Assembly: GCA_965223125.1 (NCBI GenBank) | Contig: OZ244984.1 | Coordinates: 1,488,001 to 1,552,000, forward strand | Direction of reading: 5' to 3' | From: Pacificispira sp965223125 | GTDB taxonomy: Bacteria > Pseudomonadota > Alphaproteobacteria > UBA8366 > Aestuariispiraceae | Length of the DNA: 64,000 nt | In this document: piece after piece, positions 36,426-44,429 of the stretch | How positions within the stretch are numbered: the stretch's first letter is position 1 | How the letters are laid out: each line of letters begins with the position of its first letter | Made by a program: the position numbers and the translations under genes | The notes under the pieces: generated by a model | Seen by the model: the letters and a program-made list of their open reading frames with translations, nothing else | What the model was told of the DNA's origin: nothing | The model's database searches: none

Positions 36426-36755
36426 CTATCGAATCGCAGGTTTGAAATTTTCCGGAAGATTGCCGCCAGGGACTGACTCCAGCGCTGTTTCAAGAGCACC
36501 GGACCAGATATAGGCCAGCAGAAAGACCCGAATCGCTGCTGTCAGGCCAAGATCCCGGGACCGTTCGTCGATTTTCGTGCACAGATCATTGATGCCGATC
36601 CGCTCCTGTTTCGCGGCAGTCTCCAGCGCCTGCCAGAAGGCAGGCTCCAGCCGAACGCTGGTGCGTCGACCACCGATCCGCACATTGCGCGTCCGTAATG
36701 CCGGACGCTGCGCGCCCGCGCGATATTCGGCCATCCGCCCAGAATCCCATCCCAA
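36426..36755 (-). CDS. Ribbon-helix-helix domain protein
   Basis: A 109-residue protein (102 if ATG 36734 is used). The ribbon-helix-helix block is R-T-S-V-R-L-E-P-A-F-W-Q-A-L and then I-G-I-N-D-L-C, which matches the RHH_4 type common in alphaproteobacteria. The tail I-R-V-F-L-L-A-Y-I is the usual dimerising segment. It is probably a small DNA-binding regulator; the target is unknown. No toxin gene is adjacent. Confidence 0.78.
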   Translation of the reverse strand: MGWDSGRMAEYRAGAQRPALRTRNVRIGGRRTSVRLEPAFWQALETAAKQERIGINDLCTKIDERSRDLGLTAAIRVFLLAYIWSGALETALESVPGGNLPENFKPAIR

Positions 36756-36843
36756 ACATGGTTAACGGAATCAGCATCGCATGGAACGCGACGGCCTGCA
36801 ACAAAGCGAGGGACCTGCCGAAGGGTTAAATCGGAAACCGTGA

Positions 36844-37122
36844 TTACCGCAGATCGGCACTGCCCCGCAGGGTCAGGGCCAGGGCGTGGACCGGCCCCGC
36901 CAGTTCCTCCGCCAGAACGGCATGGACCTTTCGCTGCCGATCAATGCGATTCACTCCATCGAAGGCCGCGCTGGTCATCGTCACCGCGAAATGCGAGTTC
37001 CCAGTGCCGGGCGACCCGGCATGACCGGCATGGCGGTGGGACTCGTTTTCCACCACCAGCTGGCTGGGCGCGAAGGCGGCACGAAGCTTCTGCTCGATGG
37101 TCTGTTCAACTTCTGTCGGCAT
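36844..37122 (-). CDS. BolA-family protein
   Basis: A 92-residue BolA/IbaG-type protein with V-V-E-N-E-S-H-R-H-A-G-H at residues 20-31 and the C-terminal R-K-V-H-A-V-L block, the His and Cys-site region used with monothiol glutaredoxins in Fe-S handling. There is no Cys in the loop, so it is of the His-ligand type. It is divergent from the J-domain gene, a common arrangement upstream of cobS in this group. The start at 37122 matches family length; the longer frame to 37215 is not supported. Confidence 0.9.
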   Translation of the reverse strand: MPTEVEQTIEQKLRAAFAPSQLVVENESHRHAGHAGSPGTGNSHFAVTMTSAAFDGVNRIDRQRKVHAVLAEELAGPVHALALTLRGSADLR

Positions 37123-37208
37123 GGGGCCTCCGGTGCGGGTGAATGCTTGTCCTGCTGCTTCGGGGACCGCATATTGGGTGCCTGAACCTGTATTTGCAAT
37201 GAGGGACG

Positions 37209-37793
37209 ATGGCAATGGGCCGCACCGCGTTCAGGGATCCAAGGGACCGCGCTGCAGATGTGCAGGTCTGCGCCCATCCGGATTGTCTGGCCGAAGGCCT
37301 GCACCCGGCCCCAAAATCCCGCAATCGGCTGCATGACTATTACTGGTTCTGCAAGCAGCATGCGCGGGAATACAATGCCGCTTGGGATTTCTGCCGTGGC
37401 CTGGGTCAGGCGGAAATCGACGGCATGATCCGGCACGATACAGTCTGGGGACGCCCGACCTGGCCGCTTGGCATGCAGCAATCCACCGCGCGCACGGGCA
37501 ACGGCTTCACCATCCACGACACGACCGGCCTGTTCGAGGAAGGAACCGATTCCCGCACCGAAACCGACCCGCCTGCGGGTGCTTCCCCCGTCGGCAGCGA
37601 GATTTGGGCCATGCGGGCAATGCAGCTTTCCCATCCGCTTACCTTGACCGCCCTGAAAGCGCGCTATAAGGAATTGGCGAAGCGGCACCATCCGGACCTG
37701 AATCGGGGCGACGCCGAGGCGGAGGAGAGATTGAAGCGAATCAATCTTGCCTATGCGACGCTGCGCTCCAGATTGACCACAAGGCCGGGTTAG
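37209..37793 (+). CDS. J-domain protein with N-terminal Cys/His region
   Basis: A 194-residue protein. The C-terminal J domain (about 137-190) has the invariant H-P-D loop (R-H-H-P-D-L-N) and should stimulate a DnaK ATPase. The N-terminal half holds C-A-H-P-D-C and W-F-C-K-Q-H, possibly a zinc site. It precedes cobS by 93 bp in a cluster (BolA, J-protein, CobS, CobT) that recurs in alphaproteobacteria, so it may assist assembly of the cobaltochelatase complex. That link is inference. Confidence 0.85.
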   Translation: MAMGRTAFRDPRDRAADVQVCAHPDCLAEGLHPAPKSRNRLHDYYWFCKQHAREYNAAWDFCRGLGQAEIDGMIRHDTVWGRPTWPLGMQQSTARTGNGFTIHDTTGLFEEGTDSRTETDPPAGASPVGSEIWAMRAMQLSHPLTLTALKARYKELAKRHHPDLNRGDAEAEERLKRINLAYATLRSRLTTRPG

Positions 37794-37886
37794 CAGTGCC
37801 GCAACCGGGCCTGCCGCATCAGGAGTTGCGCGTATCTGATTTGCCGACCCCCGCCGATCCCCTCCAACGTCAATGGTAGAAGAGTC

Positions 37887-38897
37887 TTGAACGATATGTC
37901 GAACAGCAGCGCCGCCGTGAAAGCGACCGATACCCTGGACGCGCCTGATATCACGATTTCCGTCCGCCAGACTTTCGGGCTCGACACCGATATGGTGGTC
38001 CCGGCCTTCTCAACCCGTACCGAACACGTCCCGGACATTGACCCAACCTATGTCTTCGATCGCGATACGACGATGGCGATCCTGGCGGGCTTTTCCCATA
38101 ACCGGCGGGTGATGATCCAGGGCTATCACGGTACCGGAAAATCGACCCATATCGAACAGGTCGCGGCGCGCCTGAACTGGCCCTGCATCCGTGTCAATCT
38201 GGACAGTCATATCAGCCGCATCGATCTGGTCGGCAAGGATGCGATTGTGTTGCGTGATGGCATGCAAGTGACGGAATTCCGCGAGGGCATTCTGCCCTGG
38301 GCGTTGCAGAATCCGGTCGCGATCTGCTTCGACGAATACGATGCCGGTCGTCCGGATGTGATGTTCGTGATTCAGCGCGTGCTGGAGATCGAAGGCAAGC
38401 TGACTCTGCTGGACCAATCCAAGGTGATCCGCCCACATCCCTATTTCCGCCTCTTCGCCACCGCCAATACGGTCGGCCTCGGCGATACGTCGGGCCTGTA
38501 TCACGGCACGCAGCAGATCAACCAGGGTCAGATGGACCGCTGGTCCATCGTCACCACCCTGAACTACCTGCCGCATGAGGAGGAAGTGAAGATCGTCCTG
38601 GCGAAATGCCCGGATTTCGACACTGACGAGAAACGCGATCAGGTCGCCGCCATGGTACATTGCGCCGACATGACCCGCACCGGCTTCATAGGCGGCGACA
38701 TCTCCACAGTGATGAGCCCGCGCACGGTAATCACCTGGGCTGAAAATGCCCGGATCTTCGATGATATTGGCTTCGCCTTCCGGGTCACCTTCCTGAACAA
38801 ATGCGACGAGACGGAGCGGGCGACCATCGCCGAATACTATCAGCGCTGCTTCGGGCAGGAACTCCCCGATTCCAGCGTCGCGATCCAGGTTCACTAG
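37887..38897 (+). CDS. cobS: Cobaltochelatase AAA+ subunit CobS
   Basis: A 336-residue AAA+ ATPase of the aerobic cobalamin pathway. Walker A is G-Y-H-G-T-G-K-S-T, Walker B is A-I-C-F-D-E-Y-D-A-G, and the family-specific N-terminal P-D-I-D-P-T-Y-V-F-D is present. CobS and CobT form the chaperone ring that drives cobalt insertion by CobN. An upstream start such as TTG 37887 (M-N-D-M) or an ATG four codons later is possible. It is followed by cobT at 24 bp. Confidence 0.97.
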   Translation: MNDMSNSSAAVKATDTLDAPDITISVRQTFGLDTDMVVPAFSTRTEHVPDIDPTYVFDRDTTMAILAGFSHNRRVMIQGYHGTGKSTHIEQVAARLNWPCIRVNLDSHISRIDLVGKDAIVLRDGMQVTEFREGILPWALQNPVAICFDEYDAGRPDVMFVIQRVLEIEGKLTLLDQSKVIRPHPYFRLFATANTVGLGDTSGLYHGTQQINQGQMDRWSIVTTLNYLPHEEEVKIVLAKCPDFDTDEKRDQVAAMVHCADMTRTGFIGGDISTVMSPRTVITWAENARIFDDIGFAFRVTFLNKCDETERATIAEYYQRCFGQELPDSSVAIQVH

Positions 38898-38921
38898 GGC
38901 CGGGACAGGTCGGGCATCATC

Positions 38922-40829
38922 ATGGCGGGAAATGATCGCGAAGCACCCCTGGAAGCCTTCAAACGGGCCAATGCCGCCTGTTTCCGGGCGGTGGCGAAGC
39001 ACCCTGAAATCGAGGTCATCTATGGGGCCGACCCGGCGCATATGACGGGTGAGCGTGCCCGTCTGCCGCTGCCCGCCCGGCAATTGCCGCCGGAGGAAGT
39101 TGCCCAGGTTCGGGGCGAGGGCGACCATCTGGCCTGTCGCCTGCGTCATCACAATGCGAAATCCCATGCCGCCCAACGCCCCTCAGGTGAGGTCGCGCCG
39201 GTTCTGTTCGATGCTCTGGAAACGGCGCGGGTCGAGGCAATCGGCGGCAGGAACCGGACCGGATTGCAGGCCAATCTGGCCGCCGCCCTGGACCAGAAAT
39301 ACCGCCGCATGGGCTTCCACCGGATCGAGGATCGCACCGAAAGTACGCTTCCCGAAGTGGTGCGCCTGCTGGCCCGCGAGCATCTGACCGGGGAGGCACC
39401 GCCCCCCTCGGCCCGGCGGGTGGTGGAACTCTGGCGCGAGCATATCGCCCCGAAGATCGCCGGGTCGCTGGAGAGTCTGACCCCGCTGATCGGCGACCAG
39501 AAGGCCTATGCGGCAGCGGCCCGCAAGCTGATCCGCGCGATGGATGTCGATCTGGGACGCGAGGATCCGGGCGATTCCGCCGATGATGATACCGGCGAGG
39601 ACGATCAGGAGCAGACCGACAATCAGGTTCAGGGCCAGAATGAGGAACAGGGTGGCGACGATGACAGCGCCCAGTCCGAAGGCGCCTCCGATTCCGCCAT
39701 GGGCGAGGGTGAGGATGACGAACAGGGCGATTTCGCCGACGAGGATATGGCCGGTGAGATGATGGAAGCGCCGGGGGCTGAACAGCCCGGCGATTCCGGC
39801 AAGCGCTGGCGGCCCGAGAACGATCTGTCCAATGTGCCGAAGGAAAAGTTCTACAAGGCCTTCACCGAGAGTTTCGACGAGGTGGTCGGGGCCGAAGACC
39901 TGTGCGATGCGGAGGAACTGACCCGGCTGCGCACCATGCTGGACCAGCAGTTGACACATTTGCAGGGAATCATCGGCAAGCTGGCCAACCGGTTGCAGCG
40001 TCGCCTGATGGCGCAGCAGCAGCGCTCTTGGGAATTCGATCTGGAGGAAGGCCTGCTGGATACTGCGCGGATCGACCGGGTGGTGACAAATCCGGCCCAT
40101 CCGCTGTCCTTCAAGCGCGAGAAAGAGACCAATTTCCGCGATACCGTGGTGTCGATCCTGATCGACAATTCCGGCTCGATGCGCGGGCGGCCGATCTCCA
40201 TCGCCGCGATGTCCGCCGATATCCTGGCCCGCACGCTGGAGCGCTGTGGCGTTCAGGTCGAGATTCTGGGCTTCACCACCCGGGCCTGGAAGGGCGGGCA
40301 GGCGCGCGAACGCTGGCTGGCGGAGGGGAAACCCGCCAATCCGGGGCGGTTGAACGACCTGCGCCACATTGTCTACAAGCCTGCCGACCTGCCCTATCGT
40401 CGGGCACGGCGCAATCTCGGCCTGATGCTGCGTGAAGGGCTGCTGAAGGAGAATATCGACGGCGAGGCGCTGCTCTGGGCGCACCAGCGCCTGCTGGGAC
40501 GGCAGGAGGAACGCCGCATCCTGATGGTGATCTCCGACGGCGCGCCGGTCGATGATTCCACCCTGTCGGTCAATCCGGGCAATTATCTGGAACGGCATCT
40601 GCGCGACGTGATTGATTACATCGAGACCAAATCCCCGGTCCAGATCGTCGCCATCGGCATCGGACACGACGTCACCCGCTATTACCGCCGCGCCGTCACC
40701 ATCATCGATGTTGAACAATTGGGCGGCACGATGATGGAACAGCTTGCCGACCTGTTCGAGGATGAAAGCCAGCTCCCCCAAGGTCGTCGCCACGAGACGC
40801 GGCTGGAACCGATCCGCGCCCGGCGGTAG
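38922..40829 (+). CDS. cobT: Cobaltochelatase subunit CobT
   Basis: A 635-residue partner of CobS. An N-terminal domain (1-200) is followed by a long acidic linker (about 205-300) and a C-terminal von Willebrand domain with the MIDAS motif D-N-S-G-S-M. The gene is intact, but its final 312 bp (40518-40829) reappears at 44430-44741 with 26 mismatches, nearly all synonymous, so one of the two 3' ends was acquired. Everything between the copies is low-GC accessory DNA. Confidence 0.96.
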   Translation: MAGNDREAPLEAFKRANAACFRAVAKHPEIEVIYGADPAHMTGERARLPLPARQLPPEEVAQVRGEGDHLACRLRHHNAKSHAAQRPSGEVAPVLFDALETARVEAIGGRNRTGLQANLAAALDQKYRRMGFHRIEDRTESTLPEVVRLLAREHLTGEAPPPSARRVVELWREHIAPKIAGSLESLTPLIGDQKAYAAAARKLIRAMDVDLGREDPGDSADDDTGEDDQEQTDNQVQGQNEEQGGDDDSAQSEGASDSAMGEGEDDEQGDFADEDMAGEMMEAPGAEQPGDSGKRWRPENDLSNVPKEKFYKAFTESFDEVVGAEDLCDAEELTRLRTMLDQQLTHLQGIIGKLANRLQRRLMAQQQRSWEFDLEEGLLDTARIDRVVTNPAHPLSFKREKETNFRDTVVSILIDNSGSMRGRPISIAAMSADILARTLERCGVQVEILGFTTRAWKGGQARERWLAEGKPANPGRLNDLRHIVYKPADLPYRRARRNLGLMLREGLLKENIDGEALLWAHQRLLGRQEERRILMVISDGAPVDDSTLSVNPGNYLERHLRDVIDYIETKSPVQIVAIGIGHDVTRYYRRAVTIIDVEQLGGTMMEQLADLFEDESQLPQGRRHETRLEPIRARR

Positions 40830-40879
40830 ATCAAGGTACTAAAAATCCCATACTCAATAATTGAAATACCTATAATATT

Positions 40880-41308
40880 TTACTTTGGTCGCTTGCTGCT
40901 CAAAGATTGGAGACCCATTGCCCTCTCGATTTCCTTGCGAAGATTAGGCATAGACTTGTAATCGCTAGGCGTTTTTGAAATAGTAATTGGACAAAGTCCA
41001 TCGTATCCATCTGCGGCTTCAAGCTTGATATGCTTGTTATCCGACTTTTCTCGATATCCGTGCCGAGAAAGTAGTGACACAACTGCACTCGAGGCCCTTT
41101 TCGTGTCTCTTGTTGCTCGCTTGATATCTTCGACTAACTCTCCGCAACCATTAGAAATTGGTAAAAACTGTGTGAAACGGGTAAATAAACTAATTGATCT
41201 CAGATCTAAACCCATTGCCACTGACTGCTTAAGTGCAATTGTTGACGCTAATCGTATTCGATCAATTACTTCTCCAGGGTAAATTTCTGGTCCTAATTTA
41301 TTCATCAT
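40880..41308 (-). CDS. Hypothetical protein with a HicA-like C-terminal half
   Basis: A 142-residue, AT-rich gene directly behind cobT. The N-terminal half is helical. The C-terminal half (from about residue 80: L-L-S-R-H-G-Y-R-E-K, then K-H-I-K-L-E, and I-T-I-S-K-T-P-S-D-Y) resembles the HicA/dsRBD-like toxin fold, in which a G-(F/Y) strand, an H-x-K strand and a D-x-R helix follow each other. The similarity is by pattern only. No antitoxin partner is visible, though the IS1595-type element begins 22 bp upstream of the start and may have displaced one. Confidence 0.5.
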   Translation of the reverse strand: MMNKLGPEIYPGEVIDRIRLASTIALKQSVAMGLDLRSISLFTRFTQFLPISNGCGELVEDIKRATRDTKRASSAVVSLLSRHGYREKSDNKHIKLEAADGYDGLCPITISKTPSDYKSMPNLRKEIERAMGLQSLSSKRPK

Positions 41309-41391
41309 ATTCTCAAATGCAATTTGATTTGGGGTCTATCCCCTTGACATACGGTAGGGCGTTCACTATCTCTTAGGTATAGGAGATAGCA

Positions 41392-42276
41392 ATGAAGCCC
41401 ACGACGATACGCCAGTTCTTTCAAATGTTCCCCGACGACGACACGTGCCTTAAGCACTTGTTCGACGTTAGGTTCGGACAAGGCCACACCTGCCCTAAGT
41501 GCGAGCGTGAAGCCAAGTGGTACCCTATCAAAGCAGAACGGGCCTTCTCCTGCCAATGGTGCGGGCATCATATCCACCCGACCGTTGGCACTCTGTTTGA
41601 GCAGTCCCGCACGTCCCTGCAACTGTGGTTCTATGCAATCTTCCTGTTCACCACGACCCGCCACGGTGTCTCTGGCAAAGAGTTACAGCGCCAGTTAGGA
41701 GTGACCTACAAGACCGCATGGCGCATGGGTCAGATGATCCGCCAACACATGGCTGAAATCGACGGCGAGAACCCCTTGGGCGGTCGTGGCAAGGATGTCG
41801 AGGTTGACGAAACGATGGTTGGCGGTGTGAGCCGTGGCGGCAAGCGTGGTCGCGGTGCTCCGAACAAGACCGTTGTTTTCGGCATGATCGAGCGCAATGG
41901 CGACGTGATGGTAAAGGTTGTCCCGAATGTCCGTAGCGCCACGCTCCAACCCATCATCGAAGCGAACGTGCTGAAAGAAACCAATCTCCATTCGGATGAA
42001 CTCAAATCGTACAACGGTATGGAGAACAAGGGCTACTACCCGAAGCGCGTAAACCATTCAGAAGGCGAGTATGTCGGCTTTGACGGTGCCTCTGTGAACT
42101 CCATGGAAAACTTCTGGCGTCATCTTAAGAACGGCATTCGCGGCACTCACGTTCACGTCTCTGCCAAATACCTTGAGCGGTATGCGAAAGAGTTTGAATA
42201 CCGCTTCAATCGTCGGAACCGTGCCGAGACGATGCTTTCGGAACTGCTTTCGTCTTTTCAGAAGCCGGTTTCTTAA
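41392..42276 (+). CDS. IS1595-family transposase with zinc-ribbon domain
   Basis: A 294-residue transposase. An N-terminal zinc ribbon (C-P-K-C near residue 35 and C-Q-W-C near 54) precedes the ISXO2-type DDE domain: D-V-E-V-D-E-T-M-V-G-G, N-L-H-S-D-E-L-K-S-Y, and S-V-N-S-M-E-N-F-W. It is different from the 218-residue enzyme at 15.4 kb, so two lineages of the family are in this window. It appears intact. Its 3' end is overlapped on the other strand by a small gene. Confidence 0.93.
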   Translation: MKPTTIRQFFQMFPDDDTCLKHLFDVRFGQGHTCPKCEREAKWYPIKAERAFSCQWCGHHIHPTVGTLFEQSRTSLQLWFYAIFLFTTTRHGVSGKELQRQLGVTYKTAWRMGQMIRQHMAEIDGENPLGGRGKDVEVDETMVGGVSRGGKRGRGAPNKTVVFGMIERNGDVMVKVVPNVRSATLQPIIEANVLKETNLHSDELKSYNGMENKGYYPKRVNHSEGEYVGFDGASVNSMENFWRHLKNGIRGTHVHVSAKYLERYAKEFEYRFNRRNRAETMLSELLSSFQKPVS

Positions 42277-42376
42277 GAGCGGCATTCAGCCTATCAGCAT
42301 CACCGGGGGCGTCTTTCTCATGCTCCTTTAGGAATGCTTCTAGGTTGCCGTCTTTCAGAGCTTTTTTGAGGTTCAT
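42206..42376 (-). CDS. Small charged passenger protein, 56 residues, antisense to the transposase end
   Basis: The ATG at 42376 shares its first base with the stop of the four-helix membrane gene (TAATG). The frame runs 57 codons and ends inside the transposase gene on the opposite strand, overlapping it by 71 bp. The protein is helical and charged (L-K-K-A-L-K-D-G-N-L-E-A-F-L-K-E-H-E) with a Lys/Ser-rich tail. Similar small proteins accompany IS1595 transposases in other alphaproteobacteria, as far as I recall. Function unknown. Confidence 0.6.
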   Translation of the reverse strand: MNLKKALKDGNLEAFLKEHEKDAPGDADRLNAALKKPASEKTKAVPKASSRHGSDD

Positions 42377-42858
42377 TATCGCACTTTCCTTTGCCTTATT
42401 TCTTGCTCAAGCCGCTGCCTTTGAATTGCCTGTAATTCAAAGGGTAGTCCGAAAGACACCACAAAGCCAAAGGTCGCGAAAAACGCCAAAATATTGTGAA
42501 CAAAATACAAGTCTAACCAAGCGGCGTATTCGACTATTTCTGAGAACACGAGAAGCCCAAGCGTAATAAGATACCACAGAAATAGGTAGTTGAATTTCTG
42601 AAGGTCTCGCTGCGTCTGTTTCGCGCTTTCCCAACCAACACGCCAGTTTCCGGACAGTAGCATACTTGGGTCCCCGACGATGGACACGACAGCGAAAAGC
42701 GATGCAGCGAGAATTGAAAACGTAACCCCAATGTATTCAGCAGGCTTATCAGATTCTCGCAGGACGTCCCCCAAGGTCGCCGCCGCCACAGCGCCCGCGA
42801 TTGAGGCCACCGCTAGGAGGGTTATTTGCACTACCGCTATTTCGCGCTTCTCACTCAT
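42376..42858 (-). CDS. Four-helix membrane protein, RexB-like layout
   Basis: A 160-residue protein with four predicted membrane helices at about 8-30, 42-62, 90-108 and 117-140. The 27-residue loop between helices two and three is basic and polar, and the C-terminal tail is charged. The ATG overlaps the end of the upstream 301-residue gene by 8 bp (ATGAGTGA), so the two are coupled. Lambda RexB is 144 residues with four helices and forms an ion channel when RexA activates it. The resemblance is in layout, not clear sequence identity. Confidence 0.72.
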   Translation of the reverse strand: MSEKREIAVVQITLLAVASIAGAVAAATLGDVLRESDKPAEYIGVTFSILAASLFAVVSIVGDPSMLLSGNWRVGWESAKQTQRDLQKFNYLFLWYLITLGLLVFSEIVEYAAWLDLYFVHNILAFFATFGFVVSFGLPFELQAIQRQRLEQEIRQRKVR

Positions 42859-43756
42859 CCAACAACCCCGAATGTTCTAGGTCGGCTAAGACCCCAGCAA
42901 GCTTGCGTTTCACATCACTATGATTCAGCAACCGCTTATCGCCAAGCACATCGATATCTTTGTGAACCGACATTTTGCTCTTTGTAAGGCGAAGTCCGCT
43001 CTTCGTTTCAATTACAAACTCTTCCTCATGCTGCTCCAGCACGTTTCCAGCAAGGTCAGAAAGAAGACCCATCACCTGTGGCTTACTCCATCGCTTCCCG
43101 GGGCGGAGTATCAGCTTTGCCGACACATCAGACGCTGCCTCAATCTGTTCTGCAGTTAGACGTCTATAAACTAACGATTCAAGCGCCCTCATCGCAGGTA
43201 AGCCCCGACCGGTCAGGGTCTCTAGAACCGGGCGAAAATCCCCGACGCCCAAATCTATACCTTGGATACCTTGCCCAAACGCTGTTTCGAAAGCATCGCG
43301 GTCCAGTATCGCTTGAAGTGCAAACATTGTATCCTCTTCCACAGCCCTCAAGCTTAACAACAGCCGGTGGAACAAGGCGTTAATAGGTCCCTCTCGCAAG
43401 GTGGAGTTGTGCGAAGTCCAAACAAGGTCATTCCCGCTCATCACACAGAATAATTGTGACTGTATGTATTCCGATCCATCTGGAGGATCGGCGATATCGA
43501 CGGTAAGATTTGCGCCACGTCCCGGCTCCGGAACAATCGGTACCGGGGCACCCCGCTCATAGGTAATAAACCAAAGGTGAAGGGGGTCCACGTCCAAATT
43601 TGACCAGTTGACCACTCCATCCAATCCGTCTTGGTATTGAAACTCATGGGTTTGTCCCCCTGGCAATTCTCGGAGCAACTCCACCAGTTTTCCGGTAATG
43701 GTGTGACCCCGATGCCGCAACCAAACAGCGCGACGATAATGTGCAGACTTTTTCAT
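42851..43756 (-). CDS. Soluble passenger protein, RexA-like layout
   Basis: A 301-residue soluble protein of no recognised family. The N-terminal 130 residues look beta-rich (H-L-W-F-I-T-Y-E-R-G, then Q-L-F-C-V-M-S-G-N-D). A helical middle follows, then a C-terminal region with K-S-G-L-R-L-T-K-S-K-M-S-V-H-K-D and a final helix. Its gene is coupled to a four-helix membrane protein gene inside a transposon. Lambda RexA, 279 residues, is the soluble DNA-sensing activator of the membrane protein RexB, and the size, order and topology here match. A defence role is inference. Confidence 0.72.
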   Translation of the reverse strand: MKKSAHYRRAVWLRHRGHTITGKLVELLRELPGGQTHEFQYQDGLDGVVNWSNLDVDPLHLWFITYERGAPVPIVPEPGRGANLTVDIADPPDGSEYIQSQLFCVMSGNDLVWTSHNSTLREGPINALFHRLLLSLRAVEEDTMFALQAILDRDAFETAFGQGIQGIDLGVGDFRPVLETLTGRGLPAMRALESLVYRRLTAEQIEAASDVSAKLILRPGKRWSKPQVMGLLSDLAGNVLEQHEEEFVIETKSGLRLTKSKMSVHKDIDVLGDKRLLNHSDVKRKLAGVLADLEHSGLLDE

Positions 43757-43873
43757 ACATTCCCCCTCCCGTTTTGAGAGAGGTTAGGTGCGCTTTGCCT
43801 CCTTAGTCAATGACATCACGTCAAAAGGTATGATAACCTGTGTTTCTTACAACTCAAAACAGGAGGTTGCGCC

Positions 43874-44023
43874 GTGACAAAGGTTTCCCCATGGCATTCG
43901 ATTAAACAGACCGTCCACCACAACAACACGAAGTGCACAGAAGGTAACAACATCGAAACCGAAAACAGAAAGTCTGGAACTGGCGGCAAGCCACTCTGCA
44001 GCCATTGCGCCAGACTGAGCTAA
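43874..44023 (+). CDS. Small protein with possible zinc knuckle, 49 residues
   Basis: GTG start 7 bp after a perfect AGGAGG (43861-43866). The peptide has a Cys at residue 21 within N-T-K-C-T-E-G-N-N-I-E, and a closing L-C-S-H-C pair at residues 41-45, so a small metal-binding fold is plausible. The blocks C-T-E-G-N-N-I-E and G-T-G-G-K-P-L-C recall a widespread unnamed family of small bacterial proteins. Its TAA overlaps the TAG of the convergent neighbour. Confidence 0.65.
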   Translation: MTKVSPWHSIKQTVHHNNTKCTEGNNIETENRKSGTGGKPLCSHCARLS

Positions 44024-44319
44024 GGACGCTTCACCGGCCTTTGAAACACCAGTTGCCACCAAGGGCCGGTGACTTCCCCCTCAACAATAGGCCACACCCT
44101 TTGAAGCGACTGCACCTTTAGGCCAGCATCCGCAGCAATAGCGAACGCTTTGTATCCCTCTGAGCGGGAACCGTGAAAACGAACCGTTGGTTCTGCAAAC
44201 GGGTGACCGTCGCCACCCTCGCAAGACTCAAACGTCTCAACACCAGCAGAGCGCAACACAAGAACAGCATCCCGGATTTCCTCATCAAGAGGCATTTCTG
44301 ATGTCGGCTCTATTTCCAT
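44020..44319 (-). CDS. Hypothetical protein, 99 residues, cargo of the IS1595-type element
   Basis: A soluble acidic protein beginning M-E-I-E-P-T-S-E-M-P-L-D. A Cys in E-S-C-E-G-G-D-G-H-P and the pattern V-R-F-H-G-S-R-S-E-G-Y-K-A-F are the only notable blocks. Proteins of this shape occur in phages and mobile elements without known function. It lies 39 bp inside the right terminal repeat. Confidence 0.6.
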   Translation of the reverse strand: MEIEPTSEMPLDEEIRDAVLVLRSAGVETFESCEGGDGHPFAEPTVRFHGSRSEGYKAFAIAADAGLKVQSLQRVWPIVEGEVTGPWWQLVFQRPVKRP

Positions 44320-44429
44320 TAGATTGCCCTAGTTACGTATGCGAAGGGGATAGGCCCCAACTTCGATGATTATTATCTCTTGTAAACAAATCATATAGTG
44401 TTCCAGGTGATTTAATATGAGTTGGCGAG

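Larger units (their letters stand above)
41331..44358. mobile_element. IS1595-type transposon with passenger genes, about 3.03 kb
   Basis: Left end GGGGTCTATCCCCTT (41331-41345) and right end, read on the minus strand from 44358, GGGGCCTATCCCCTT. Similarity continues inward through CATACG and TAGGGC, giving inverted repeats of about 30 bp. They enclose a transposase and five cargo genes. No 8-bp target duplication is present (left flank TTTGATTT, right flank AACTTCGA), so the element may have recombined after insertion. IS1595-family elements with cargo are known. Confidence 0.75.

Noticed and set aside
39183..40793. 536-codon minus-strand frame opposite cobT
   Set aside because: Shadow of the cobT coding sequence.
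41323..44366. 8-bp target duplication for the 3-kb IS1595-type element
   Set aside because: The flanks TTTGATTT and AACTTCGA do not match in any register tried; the element is supported only by its inverted ends and transposase.
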